From a virus, in IMG/VR virus record IMGVR_UViG_3300050026_000365, positions 1 through 23,638 of that record: DNA of 23,638 nucleotides; one strand, written 5' to 3'. Positions 7,119-15,184 of this stretch are shown here, piece by piece; positions within the stretch are counted from its first letter, which is position 1, and each line of letters opens with the position of its first letter. Below the pieces are notes generated by a model. That model did no database searches and was not told the origin of the DNA. It was given only the letters and a program-made list of their open reading frames with translations. A program made the translations under genes and the position numbers.

Positions 7119-7328
7119 TTAGCAAGAATTTAACATTTCAGTGGCCGCAAAGAGTATTTCTTTTTTACTAAGGGAATCCCATTTCTCCCGTAAGTTCAAC
7201 GCAGATATGTATTTTTTCAACATTATTCGCCGCGAACTCGGAGCGTGGCGAAATGGCGAATAGGTTCCAATCTTCTGCAAATACTCGATTTCTTTTTTTG
7301 TTGTCCATGTTCTGAGGTACTCGTTCAT
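7119..7328 (-). CDS. Hypothetical small protein, 69 aa
   Basis: ATG 7328 has GGAGGG six bases upstream, while ATG 7334 abuts the ribosome binding site, so 7328 is preferred even though 7334 overlaps the previous stop as ATGA. The product starts MNEYLRTWTTKKEIEYLQKI and is basic and helical (RRIMLKKYISALNLREKWDS), ending EMLNSC. It is the last gene before the strong terminator. No family recognised; it belongs with the packaging genes by position. Confidence 0.6.
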   Translation of the reverse strand: MNEYLRTWTTKKEIEYLQKIGTYSPFRHAPSSRRIMLKKYISALNLREKWDSLSKKEILFAATEMLNSC

Positions 7329-7330
7329 TT

Positions 7331-7561
7331 TCATCCCTCCTGTTTTTGTATTATTGGTTTTTTAGTAAACGTGTCCTTTAAATACTTTAATTGCACTATT
7401 CTCCCCTGAATGTTTTGAATATCAGTTACGGGAGCAGTATCAATCTTTTCGCGTTGTTCATCAATTAAAGCATCCGTCAGGGCGATAAATAACCTAAATA
7501 ATTCGCTATCTTGACGCTCCCATATCTGTGCAATGATAGAAGCTTTATTGCCCTTTTCCAT
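7331..7561 (-). CDS. Hypothetical small helical protein after portal
   Basis: Of three in-frame starts, I prefer ATG 7561 (MEKGNKASIIAQIWERQDSE) because GGGAGGGG lies just upstream of it and inside the codons of the longest version. The 76-residue product is helical, with a likely amphipathic pair LFRLFIALTDALIDEQREKI and IQGRIVQLKYLKDTF. It overlaps the end of the portal gene by 17 bp in another frame, implying coupled expression. Small helical genes after the portal are common in podovirus-like phages, but I do not recognise this one. Confidence 0.6.
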   Translation of the reverse strand: MEKGNKASIIAQIWERQDSELFRLFIALTDALIDEQREKIDTAPVTDIQNIQGRIVQLKYLKDTFTKKPIIQKQEG

Positions 7562-9647
7562 CATCCCCTCCCGCATTAACTTTATCGTGAATCATTCCAG
7601 CAACATCGGCATGAGTTTTTAGTGTTTTTGCCTTTGTCAGATCGTTGGCCGAATCCGCCGTTGGCTTTTTCAAATTGGCATCCGAGTTTTTATCTTTCGC
7701 CTGGGCAGTCGCCTTCAGGGTCATGGCCTTTTTATAATCGATTTCGGCTTTTTGAACTTCCATCTCCAGTTTCTTCATCTCGGGATCATTTAACGCCGCA
7801 ACATATGGTTTGGCTTCGTCTTCAGTACGAAGCATTTCGATTGGGAGATCATGAGACTTCCACCGTGCAACCAGAAAATCTCTGGCCGGCACATAACAGC
7901 GCTCTTCGGGCGTCAATGTTGTGGACAATAAATTGAGCGCCTGCATCCGGACTTCTTTTGTAATTAAGCTGCTCGAACCCTGAGCCTTAACCACAAATCC
8001 GCCTTTGATGTCATTGCGTGGATTGAATTCCATGTTCCACTGATAAGCTGCTCCAATTACTTCCGTGGTGAAAGCATCAAAGTTTTTCACAATATCTTCC
8101 AACGAAACGGTTATGTTACTCATTCTCATTGAAACAGAACCGACCGGTTCATTCCCGCTTTTAGGAGGCTCGCTGATCATCCACCGCGGCAAACAGCTCT
8201 CGAGATCACCGATTTCAAGGAATGTATTCATAATATTTAAGATTTCTGGGATATGCGAATTGAATTCAACTGCTCGAAGCGCCGGGTATTGAGCATCATT
8301 GCCATATCCCTCTCTGTACCATATTTTTCTGGCATAAAATGAATCAATAGCTTGTCCGTCAATAAGAAGAGAAATGTTCGCTTCAACTTGAGGTCCTGCA
8401 ACACAGGCCGCGTTGTCAAGCACTCCACGAGCGGCTGCAGCAACAGCCATTTGACTGTGGCGAATGATTATAGGAAGGCCTTCTCCAAAAATACTTGTTT
8501 CATCTTTTTCATAATAAAAAAGACGGTGAGGACGTTTGCCATCAGCAATCTCATTTTCTTTTATCTTGATTACTTTATTTCCAAGAACCCATGCCTCCAT
8601 TTCAACAGCAGTACCGTCAGGATCATCGAGCATCCCCCAAAACTCCAGAACTTCATAATTATTGCCGATAACACGGACACTACCGGTTTGCCGTTTATTT
8701 TGCGCATCAATATCCTGGAGCTCTTGCTCAAACTCTTTCATTTGAGCATCCCCTTTGGGTTTTGTTTCCAGATACTCTTTAATAATTTTACCGTAAAAAT
8801 CCTTTCGCTTCGCCAATTCCTGCATTTCCAGTTTAGTCATAACATGACGCTCAAAATACCCTTCGGTTTTATCCGCATCTGTTACGCCCATGTCGGGATA
8901 CCAATCCCAGATCCGCGTGAATTTAAAAATAGGATATTTTTTATTTACTTTTTTAGAAACAAATTTCCCTTCTGCAAAATGCCATTCCTTTGTTTTGATT
9001 GTCTGCACCATTGGGCCACGGATGATACCAGTCCCGAAAGTAATCGCCGAACTCAAAACCTGCTTCGCTTCATCAACATAACGAGTTTCAAGTAATTGCT
9101 CGTCTATTTCATTCTGCATCTTGTCACTGCTTGCTTCAGCATATTTCTTTATTGCCTCGGCCAACAGAACTTGAAGTTCTTGAGGATCTAACGGTTGTGG
9201 CTGCGTCTGGGTTTGTTGTGCCTGAGCCATGGCTTCTTGGTTTTTTTGCTGAATAATCATTTGCCCTAACTGTTTTGCTATTTCTGGTGCAACTTCCGGC
9301 TCTGGTGAGGGTTCAATTGTGAAATTGCGATCCGTGGAAGGGAAAAGCATATTGTTGAGTCTGGATAAAACAGATTTAACTTTGGCTCGTGTTATCTTGG
9401 GGTAGGCATGTGAATTATTTTTTTCAATTATTACGTCCTGATCATAAATCCCGTGTATCTGCCGGAGATCCGCCAACCATTCAATTTCTTTTGGCCGACG
9501 ATTAGCATCGTTTTTATCAAACTTTCCCCTGAGTTTTACGCCGAGAACTTCCATCCACGCTTGTTTTTTAGCATCATCGCTGGTAGGATCTAGTTGTTCT
9601 TCTTCCTGACTCTCATGATTATCTTCTGCACTTTTTACCACGTCCAT
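7545..9647 (-). CDS. Portal protein (head-to-tail connector)
   Basis: 700 residues from ATG 9647, with AGGAGG four bases upstream and only 8 bp after the terminase stop. Early residues show the portal pattern (PKITRAKVKSVLSRLNNMLF, then PSTDRNFTIEPSP), a Gln-rich insertion near residues 135-155 (AQAQQTQTQPQPLDPQELQ), and a wing/stem core around NNYEVLEFWGMLDD and IFGEGLPIIIRHSQMAVAAA. Lys/Ala-rich helices close the C-terminus. Size and order (terminase, portal, scaffold, capsid) fit the large portals of N4/SU10-like podoviruses. It forms the dodecameric DNA gate at the capsid vertex. Confidence 0.8.
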   Translation of the reverse strand: MDVVKSAEDNHESQEEEQLDPTSDDAKKQAWMEVLGVKLRGKFDKNDANRRPKEIEWLADLRQIHGIYDQDVIIEKNNSHAYPKITRAKVKSVLSRLNNMLFPSTDRNFTIEPSPEPEVAPEIAKQLGQMIIQQKNQEAMAQAQQTQTQPQPLDPQELQVLLAEAIKKYAEASSDKMQNEIDEQLLETRYVDEAKQVLSSAITFGTGIIRGPMVQTIKTKEWHFAEGKFVSKKVNKKYPIFKFTRIWDWYPDMGVTDADKTEGYFERHVMTKLEMQELAKRKDFYGKIIKEYLETKPKGDAQMKEFEQELQDIDAQNKRQTGSVRVIGNNYEVLEFWGMLDDPDGTAVEMEAWVLGNKVIKIKENEIADGKRPHRLFYYEKDETSIFGEGLPIIIRHSQMAVAAAARGVLDNAACVAGPQVEANISLLIDGQAIDSFYARKIWYREGYGNDAQYPALRAVEFNSHIPEILNIMNTFLEIGDLESCLPRWMISEPPKSGNEPVGSVSMRMSNITVSLEDIVKNFDAFTTEVIGAAYQWNMEFNPRNDIKGGFVVKAQGSSSLITKEVRMQALNLLSTTLTPEERCYVPARDFLVARWKSHDLPIEMLRTEDEAKPYVAALNDPEMKKLEMEVQKAEIDYKKAMTLKATAQAKDKNSDANLKKPTADSANDLTKAKTLKTHADVAGMIHDKVNAGGDDGKGQ

Positions 9648-9655
9648 AACGCCTC

Positions 9656-12103
9656 CTATAGCATCCCCGTTTCTGACGAGACCGGCCCTCTTGATTTCAA
9701 ACCTGTTTGTCCCAATAACTTATCGCTGCGTTCCGTTCTTTTCCTTAAATCATTTACATAATAACAAAGATATTGCAAGGCTTCCGCCGGGTGAGAAAAT
9801 ATATTTTTAAAAGGCTCATCCGAATATTCATTTATTGTTCCTGGAATTTTCTTCCGATGATATCCTCCATTGAGTGCCTTCCTGAGCATAACGCATGCAG
9901 GTGAAATAACTATTGCCGGTTCACCATCAATCATTCTGGTTAGAAACCCTTGCACAGCGGCGACGCGCGGTAACAATGCGTTTGTCGGACATGGCCGCAC
10001 CAGGCGAAACCCATTGTTCCTTAATACCTCAAAACACGTTGATGAATCCGTAGGCGCTCTGGAAGAGCCTGAGGGATCACCATAACCGCCTTGAATTGCT
10101 ATCCCAAAATATTTCATTCTCATCTGCGGAATTGCGATAGTATTTAAAAAGATTTCAAGATCCATCCCATCAGAAACCAATTCATCAATAATAAGAAGCC
10201 GGCCACGCGGAGTTATCTGGGCAAGGATAAGCGTCGGATTGAGACCAAAGTCAAATCCACAAATCAAAGGCTGAGTCTTTAGCGGCTGAATAACAGACAA
10301 TGCAATATGCGTATTGTCATTGAACTGTTCGATAACGAGTTTACCTTCTGATGTGTATCCATACTGGCCCTCAATATAGACACGAACATATTGAGGAGAT
10401 TTGCCAATAGCTAAATCTTTATAATAATTTTTGGCGAGGTTTTTCAGGTTCTCGGCTTTGTTAGAAAGCCCGGAAGGTTGCTTGAAGATTGCCGCGGTTA
10501 TTGGTTTGTTCACCTCAAAGAATTTAAACCACTCGCTGTTTTCATCCGGCGGGTTAGTATCCATAATAATTCCGCACCAAGTACAGCCCCCATCTTTCTT
10601 CCCTGGGTATCGATTGATACGACCATCAAGAGCATCTATAATTGCCCAAGGAATTTCTCTCGCTTCGTTTACCCACGCTCCGGTTAATTCCAAGGAAAGC
10701 AAATTAGCAACCTGCTCTGGCCGATCAAGGGCGCGGAAAAGCAATTCAATATGAACACCGGGGAATTTTGTGATTGTGTAAATATGGTTAGTCACCGAAT
10801 ACTCGCCAAAGACAGTTTCAGGAAGCCAATCCATCACTGTGCGGATAGTCGTATCTTTTAATTGGGCGTAGGTCTGAGAACTTAGTGATATTACATAGTT
10901 GCGCCGTGTAACAACAACGTGACTTGGAACTTCTACGCAATAGACCAGCCCATCGTATTGTTGTTTATACCAATTATTTTTTCTCGAAGTTTGTGGTAGA
11001 TATTGATTCGCTTGATGTACCGTCAAAATAAAGTAAAAACCTTGACTTAAGAAACTACCAATCCGTCGCTTAGCGATGTATCTATTTAAACTTGCACTTC
11101 CTCCAGACCTTAAAATAATCTCCTGTAAATCATTCGCTAATTTTTCTGAAGAAGTATACAATCTTGTGGAGTCGTTTTTATGAGTTCGTGTATGGCCATC
11201 GCCTTTTTCGTAACCTCTGAGAAACGCTTGCAGGTGGCTGCTCGGAGCATTTTTTATCCAATCAGGTAGATGTTTTGTTCTTGAGTTGCCACACGGTAAA
11301 AGCTTTTCAATTAATAATTTAATATCATCGTTTACATACACACAATAATTGTACGCTGAACTGTTTGTGTTTTTGTTTCGCCCGTATTTAAAACCACAAG
11401 CATCAAGTAATTCGGTCACATATTTTATGTTTTCTTTTTGTGATACCGTAAGCCTCCAATGATAACCATGTGTATCTTTTCTTGGGTATTTCCCGACATA
11501 ACCTTCCGCAAACCAAAAACCAAAAAACTCAAACATTCTTTCCGAAAACTCAGAAAAACCACCATTATATTTTTCTATATTTTTCTTAAATCTATAATGA
11601 GTCATTCCATAAATATCACCAGCTTTATAAAATTCATAACCATACATTTTTTTCGTTCTACCGTTAATCATAGACGCGTAGAGACGATGATCCGGCGTTA
11701 CCAAGAAATCAATATTCCTGTTTTCATATCCAATCATCTCTCCCTTATAGGGCGAAGAATAATAAAAAGAAGGCGTAACAAAAACTAATTCATTGCCTTT
11801 TTCTTGACTCGCTATTTTATCTTCTGGCACCAAATCTTTAAATAATTGCCACCCACGCTTTTCAGTGAGGACCTCGGTCTGATCATCAAAACAATTACGA
11901 ATTATCGCCCATCGTGTTCTTCTGATTCCATCCTGAGAAGGTGCCTGCTCATGGGCGCGCCTGATGATTTCCATCAAACAGCCGCTCGACTTCCCGCTAG
12001 CGAATGGCCCAAGTAACCCTTTGATTCGCTTATTACTTTGCGCAAACTTCTTGATAGTGGGAACGTCGTTATAAGAATATACTATTTTGTAGGGTTCTGC
12101 CAT
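9656..12103 (-). CDS. terL: Terminase large subunit interrupted by an intein
   Basis: 815 residues, of which 71-410 are a predicted intein; the spliced protein would be 475 residues, a normal size. Extein motifs: Walker A GPFASGKSSG (32-41), the IIRN|TYAQLKDTTIRT segment rejoined across the intein, Walker B-like GAWVNEARE (475-483), and the RNase-H-like nuclease acids in CGFDFGLNP (Asp 618), LLIIDEL (639-642) and GGYGDPSG (Asp 676). It packages DNA at the portal by ATP hydrolysis and cuts it. The ATG overlaps the preceding stop (TAATG). Without splicing, the ATPase would be disrupted just after Walker A, so intein activity should decide phage packaging. Confidence 0.9.
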   Translation of the reverse strand: MAEPYKIVYSYNDVPTIKKFAQSNKRIKGLLGPFASGKSSGCLMEIIRRAHEQAPSQDGIRRTRWAIIRNCFDDQTEVLTEKRGWQLFKDLVPEDKIASQEKGNELVFVTPSFYYSSPYKGEMIGYENRNIDFLVTPDHRLYASMINGRTKKMYGYEFYKAGDIYGMTHYRFKKNIEKYNGGFSEFSERMFEFFGFWFAEGYVGKYPRKDTHGYHWRLTVSQKENIKYVTELLDACGFKYGRNKNTNSSAYNYCVYVNDDIKLLIEKLLPCGNSRTKHLPDWIKNAPSSHLQAFLRGYEKGDGHTRTHKNDSTRLYTSSEKLANDLQEIILRSGGSASLNRYIAKRRIGSFLSQGFYFILTVHQANQYLPQTSRKNNWYKQQYDGLVYCVEVPSHVVVTRRNYVISLSSQTYAQLKDTTIRTVMDWLPETVFGEYSVTNHIYTITKFPGVHIELLFRALDRPEQVANLLSLELTGAWVNEAREIPWAIIDALDGRINRYPGKKDGGCTWCGIIMDTNPPDENSEWFKFFEVNKPITAAIFKQPSGLSNKAENLKNLAKNYYKDLAIGKSPQYVRVYIEGQYGYTSEGKLVIEQFNDNTHIALSVIQPLKTQPLICGFDFGLNPTLILAQITPRGRLLIIDELVSDGMDLEIFLNTIAIPQMRMKYFGIAIQGGYGDPSGSSRAPTDSSTCFEVLRNNGFRLVRPCPTNALLPRVAAVQGFLTRMIDGEPAIVISPACVMLRKALNGGYHRKKIPGTINEYSDEPFKNIFSHPAEALQYLCYYVNDLRKRTERSDKLLGQTGLKSRGPVSSETGML
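10874..11893 (-). mobile_element. LAGLIDADG-type intein in terminase
   Basis: 340-residue in-frame insertion. The first residue is Cys (CFDDQTEVLTEKRGWQLFKD), a classic splicing block A. FLVTPDHRLY is block B with the TPxH motif. FFGFWFAEGYVG and LQAFLRGYEKGDG are the two LAGLIDADG-like dodecapeptides of a homing endonuclease, and VYCVEVPSHVV resembles block F. I place the end at SSQ followed by Thr, because removing 71-410 restores the IIRN-TYAQLK terminase sequence. The expected His-Asn end is replaced by Ser-Gln. Confidence 0.85.
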
Positions 12104-12642
12104 TAGTACCTGCTTAAATTCATGTAGCTGGGTTTGCCGTTCGTCACCATGTCCTGAAACATCTTCGGTATATCCTCTTTTTTCTGCGGCCGATACGTTT
12201 CTATATTGTAAAACAAATCCCGGAGCAAGTCAATATCTTCTAGACAGCAATGTGAATAGCCATCTTTTTCGTACTCCCGCCAGCGTCCACTTCCCACGAG
12301 TTTCACCGGAATCTCTTCATGGTGAATATAATTCCGGATGACCTCAGCGCCACGCCAGAGGAGAAAGGGCGTGATCGTGTAGGCGAAAACAATCATTCTT
12401 TTTTCGATAGCCATGCCGACTGCCATCGCCAACATGGTATGTTCTGCAGCTCCGCAGTTAATTACCCACCCAGGGAATTTTTCACGCACCTTATCAAAAA
12501 CTCCATAGCCAACATCACCAAGAAGAAGCGCCACACCATCATATTTCCCCCGATCAAGGTCTTTCCATTTCCACCCCGAAGCCATCACTCCGTTAAAAGC
12601 CCACATCAATTCCAAAAGTTCGCTCGCAAAACTATTTCTCAT
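12103..12642 (-). CDS. Transketolase-like subunit, pyrimidine-binding domain
   Basis: 179 residues corresponding to the middle (Pyr) domain of thiamine-diphosphate transketolases. Recognisable are LLLGDVGYG (40-48), CGAAEHTMLAMAVGMA with the presumed cofactor-activating Glu 67, VFAYTITPFLLWRGAEVIRN, and VKLVGSG followed by GYSHCCLEDIDLLRDL. The usual third (C-terminal) domain is absent. Its partner, the PP domain, is encoded separately just upstream at 12783-13394, so the enzyme would be a heteromer. It could transfer a two-carbon unit in making an unusual sugar. The stop overlaps the terminase start as TAATG. Confidence 0.85.
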   Translation of the reverse strand: MRNSFASELLELMWAFNGVMASGWKWKDLDRGKYDGVALLLGDVGYGVFDKVREKFPGWVINCGAAEHTMLAMAVGMAIEKRMIVFAYTITPFLLWRGAEVIRNYIHHEEIPVKLVGSGRWREYEKDGYSHCCLEDIDLLRDLFYNIETYRPQKKEDIPKMFQDMVTNGKPSYMNLSRY

Positions 12643-12790
12643 CGGCCACCGCCTCGACTACCTCGTGACACTCTGGGCATAAAATCTCTCCAGTGTAATG
12701 CTTCCACCTGACACATTCAGTGGAATAACCTGTCCATCCACATTCAGGATTGCAACAATCTACTCTGTATTTTTCTACTTTTTTAGTCAT
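12632..12790 (-). CDS. Small zinc-ribbon protein (52 aa)
   Basis: A short gene from ATG 12790 with AAAGGAG seven bases upstream. The product carries CCNPECGW near residues 12-19 and CPEC at 38-41, a four-Cys zinc ribbon that could bind one metal ion. It overlaps the end of the PP-domain transketolase gene by 8 bp and the start of the Pyr-domain gene by 11 bp, so all three are coupled. It might help assemble the split enzyme or act independently; the sequence gives no direct proof. The strong ribosome binding site and clean metal-ligand pattern support it as real. Confidence 0.75.
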   Translation of the reverse strand: MTKKVEKYRVDCCNPECGWTGYSTECVRWKHYTGEILCPECHEVVEAVADEK

Positions 12791-13394
12791 TATAAAACTC
12801 CTTTAACGCCAAATATTCTGGATTGTCAAGTTTGTGATAATGTCCGGAAACACCTTCAAGATACGGAGGATGTACTGCCCTGTAAAAAGTCACCCTTCTG
12901 GAAAATGCTACTATTCTACTTTCAAGTTTATCGGTGTCTACTTTATCATAAGCTGAATAGCCATTCATTATTACAAAAAGTTTTACATTTTTTACTGGCA
13001 AATCTTCCATGAGTCTTAATGCTTCAAAACACGATCCTTCACAAAACTCCCCGTCCGAGCAAATACAATACACTGTAATCTCCGGCCGCGCCAACGCCAT
13101 GCCCAAGGCTATTGGAAAGCCCATGCCGAGGCTTCCGGTGCTGCAATCTATGCCTATTCCGCGATCAGGATGGGTGCGAAAATCCTTGGGAACATCCACT
13201 CCCAAATCTTCCAAAATGACTCGCAAAGCCAAGTACGAGTGGCCACAAGATAGGACAACTTTGTCTTCCGGCTTTTTCTTTGAATAAATATCCACAAGCG
13301 GCTCAACTGCATTCAGACAACTTGAGATATGCGCCAGTTGATTTTCGTAGCTGTGCTCAAGTATTTTTCGTTTATACCAATTTATTGATTTCAT
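12783..13394 (-). CDS. Transketolase-like subunit, thiamine-diphosphate-binding domain
   Basis: I choose ATG 13394 (MKSINWYKRK), which has AGGAG five bases upstream; a longer frame to 13475 only shadows the neighbouring gene. The 203-residue protein has the transketolase PP-domain order: SCGHSYLALRVIL (49-61), DCSTGSLGMGFPIALGMALA (83-102), then SDGEFCEGSCFEAL (113-126) with metal-binding Asn 144 in VIMNGYSAYDK. Two departures are visible: Met 91 where transketolases normally have a substrate-contacting His (TGSLGHG), and Ser-Asp-Gly instead of Gly-Asp-Gly. The partner domain is encoded at 12103-12642. Substrate unknown; an altered donor or acceptor is likely. Confidence 0.85.
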   Translation of the reverse strand: MKSINWYKRKILEHSYENQLAHISSCLNAVEPLVDIYSKKKPEDKVVLSCGHSYLALRVILEDLGVDVPKDFRTHPDRGIGIDCSTGSLGMGFPIALGMALARPEITVYCICSDGEFCEGSCFEALRLMEDLPVKNVKLFVIMNGYSAYDKVDTDKLESRIVAFSRRVTFYRAVHPPYLEGVSGHYHKLDNPEYLALKEFYND

Positions 13395-13533
13395 TTCTTC
13401 TCCTGATTGTTTGTCTAAACCCGCACCACTTACACCACAGTTGAATATCCCCGTCTGGGTAAATTGGTGGAGCATAATGCCAGTTGAAATGATGCGTTAT
13501 TCTCATTATCCACTTGTAGAAAAAATATCTCAT
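13372..13533 (-). CDS. Small CxxC protein (53 aa)
   Basis: ATG 13533 follows AGGAG with five-base spacing and overlaps the preceding stop as ATGA. The product starts MRYFFYKWIMRITHHFNWHY and has a single CKWC pair at residues 34-37, then a basic end (GFRQTIRRRNEINKLV). With one Cys pair plus His it might bind metal as a dimer. It overlaps the start of the transketolase PP-domain gene by 23 bp. Function unknown, but ribosome binding site and coupling on both sides support translation. Confidence 0.65.
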   Translation of the reverse strand: MRYFFYKWIMRITHHFNWHYAPPIYPDGDIQLWCKWCGFRQTIRRRNEINKLV

Positions 13534-13745
13534 TTTTTCTCCTTTTTATAGGCCTCTCTTTCGGCAACAAGAATTAATCCCTTATCTTTTGGATGTTTCC
13601 GATGTAGCCGTTTCAGTTCTTCCGAATAATCTACAGCCAAGGGATTCAGGTTCACGCGGTCAATCAACAACTTAATTTGCTGCGTGTAATCAATTATCTT
13701 CTTTTCCCGCCCTTCTAGCGCGTATGCCCGTTTCCCGTTTGTCAT
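13530..13745 (-). CDS. Hypothetical small charged protein (71 aa)
   Basis: 71 residues from ATG 13745, preceded by GGAGGAGATGTC. Highly charged and probably helical (EGREKKIIDYTQQIKLLIDR, then YSEELKRLHRKHPKDKG, ending AEREAYKKEKK). It follows immediately on a relic of an epimerase C-terminus, whose frame overlaps its first codon. No recognised domain. It sits at the junction between the epimerase region and the split transketolase. Confidence 0.6.
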   Translation of the reverse strand: MTNGKRAYALEGREKKIIDYTQQIKLLIDRVNLNPLAVDYSEELKRLHRKHPKDKGLILVAEREAYKKEKK

Positions 13746-13825
13746 GACATCTCCTCCAGTCCATTCATTATCAACAGTATATCCTTGACTGTTTTCTCCA
13801 ATCCTTCTTTAAGGCTATATTCCAG
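13742..13825 (-). pseudogene. Relic of an epimerase C-terminus
   Basis: In the frame ending at TGA 13744-13742, the sequence reads LEYSLKEGLEKTVKDILLIM and then NGLEEMS. It closely matches the end of the intact epimerase (QEYTLKAGLTKTVKEILEGM): 13 of 19 aligned residues from the first EY are identical. The remainder of that paralogue is missing and replaced by the small gene at 13815-14081. This looks like the tail of a second, deleted epimerase gene. Confidence 0.65.
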
Positions 13826-14081
13826 TTTTTCTGCGCTCCTGTTCTTTTTTCATTGCCTCTTGAAAGGTTGGTAGTTTGAGTTCATACCAAGGAACACATT
13901 TGAGGAGTTGAATAGATGTTTTTGTCGCTTTATCAAAATACCACTCAAACGCTCTTTCCTTTATTAACCACGGCCTAGCTTTTATAAATTTTATTAATTC
14001 ACAAATTCTTGAAAAAACAAGAAGAATTAAAAAACAAGACTGCTGCCAGATATTCCAACTATTTCTTTTTATTTTTTTCAT
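13815..14081 (-). CDS. Hypothetical protein with hydrophobic segment (88 aa)
   Basis: 88 residues starting at ATG 14081, overlapping the epimerase stop (TAATG). Residues ~13-28 are hydrophobic (QQSCFLILLVFSRICELI), which may be a membrane or amphipathic helix; the rest is basic. Its stop lies at the start of the epimerase relic, so its 3' end may have been created by the rearrangement that left the relic. No family recognised. It may be a chance frame in partly degenerated DNA. Confidence 0.45.
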   Translation of the reverse strand: MKKIKRNSWNIWQQSCFLILLVFSRICELIKFIKARPWLIKERAFEWYFDKATKTSIQLLKCVPWYELKLPTFQEAMKKEQERRKTGI

Positions 14082-14899
14082 TACATCCCCTCCAATATTT
14101 CCTTGACCGTTTTTGTCAATCCTGCCTTAAGGGTATATTCCTGCGTCCATCCTAGTGCCCTTAATTTTGAATTATCGACACACCATGAATCGGTACAGTG
14201 CTTGTGGAGTTTGCCCGTATGATAATTAATGTGAGGCTCCTTTCCCATTGCTTTTGCGATCACCTCAACAATTACAGAATTCGTATATTCAATCCCCGAA
14301 CTCACATTATAAATCGGACCACACAGGGAGGGTGCATCTTCCATAATTGTGAATATCGCGTCAATAAAATCTTCAACATGAACCCAATCGTGAACGCCGG
14401 GATAGAGATCGATTGCTTCGCCTGCGACTATCTTCCGAATTACAGTTGGGATAAATTTTTCTGGGCGTTCATATTTTCCGTACACCGATGATGGCCGGAC
14501 AATGACAATCATCTTTTCAAATTGCCGCGCAAACCCCTGACAGAGCAAAGTGCCCATGCCTTTCGTTGCATCATAAAGATTAGTGGGATTTATGAGATCA
14601 GACTCTTGCATTGAGACGCCCATGGGACCGTACTCTGAAGATGACCCCACATAAACAAAAATAGAATCTTTCATGTGAATAAATCGACAGAGCATTTTGT
14701 AGAGCAGATTCACATTGGCATCAAACATGTCTTCCGTTTTACGGACTTCGCCGGCGAGGTAAAAAATAAAATCGTAATTATACCCAATCGGCACGAGCCA
14801 ATCACGGCCTACCGTGTCGAATTCAATTCCATGATTCTCAAGATATTCACAAAGATTTTTCCCGATGAAGCCAGTCGAACCGGTTATGAGTGCTCTCAT
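14081..14899 (-). CDS. NAD-dependent nucleotide-sugar epimerase/dehydratase
   Basis: 272 residues. ATG 14899 overlaps the preceding stop as ATGA, with AGGAGG six bases upstream. The N-terminus has the Rossmann TGSTGFIG (6-13). Extended short-chain-dehydrogenase features follow: YLAGEVRK, active-site Ser in VGSSSEYG (85-91), and YDATK with catalytic Tyr 109 and Lys 113. Further parts VRPSSVYGKYERPEKFIP, DWVHVEDFIDAI and YNVSSG fit the GalE/RmlB-like family that converts nucleotide sugars. Length is a little short for the family (about 310), so the exact substrate is unclear. It works with the adjacent glycosyltransferase and transketolase genes, presumably in making or modifying a sugar. Confidence 0.85.
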   Translation of the reverse strand: MRALITGSTGFIGKNLCEYLENHGIEFDTVGRDWLVPIGYNYDFIFYLAGEVRKTEDMFDANVNLLYKMLCRFIHMKDSIFVYVGSSSEYGPMGVSMQESDLINPTNLYDATKGMGTLLCQGFARQFEKMIVIVRPSSVYGKYERPEKFIPTVIRKIVAGEAIDLYPGVHDWVHVEDFIDAIFTIMEDAPSLCGPIYNVSSGIEYTNSVIVEVIAKAMGKEPHINYHTGKLHKHCTDSWCVDNSKLRALGWTQEYTLKAGLTKTVKEILEGM

Positions 14900-15183
14900 G
14901 CGCGACCTCCTTTCATGGCCATCGACAGAGGAATTAATTCATCATTGTTTTTGTGATATTTTCCTTTTTCAAATATTTCAATTTCTATTGTGTGCCCAGG
15001 ATAATATCTGATTATGAACTCTAATTTGTTTTCGTCACAAAATTTTATCAAACCCTTTATCTCTTCGCTACCCACCGGATAAGGATAAGAGAATATGCTG
15101 TCTTTTTCAATTTTCGTAAAAAGGTGATCAATGATACCGCCATGAACTTCTCTGTGCAACTTTATTTTCATCTCCTTTACCAT
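14896..15183 (-). CDS. Hypothetical protein (95 aa)
   Basis: 95 residues from ATG 15183 with GGAGG seven bases upstream; an internal ATG at residue 5 has its own AAGGAG. Sequence MVKEMKIKLHREVHGGIIDH, then EKGKYHKNNDELIPLSMAMK. It alternates beta and helix and looks like a small soluble domain, with no metal or catalytic motif. It is coupled at both ends to sugar-enzyme genes. Not recognised. Confidence 0.6.
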   Translation of the reverse strand: MVKEMKIKLHREVHGGIIDHLFTKIEKDSIFSYPYPVGSEEIKGLIKFCDENKLEFIIRYYPGHTIEIEIFEKGKYHKNNDELIPLSMAMKGGRA

Positions 15184-15184
15184 G

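Noticed and set aside
8352-9095. 247-codon plus-strand frame inside the portal gene
   Set aside because: It is antisense to the well-supported portal protein, has a Phe/Ile/Leu-rich shadow composition, and no recognisable motif.
13395-13475. Longer N-terminus for the transketolase PP-domain gene
   Set aside because: The extra residues are just another frame of the 53-residue CxxC gene; the strong ribosome binding site precedes ATG 13394.
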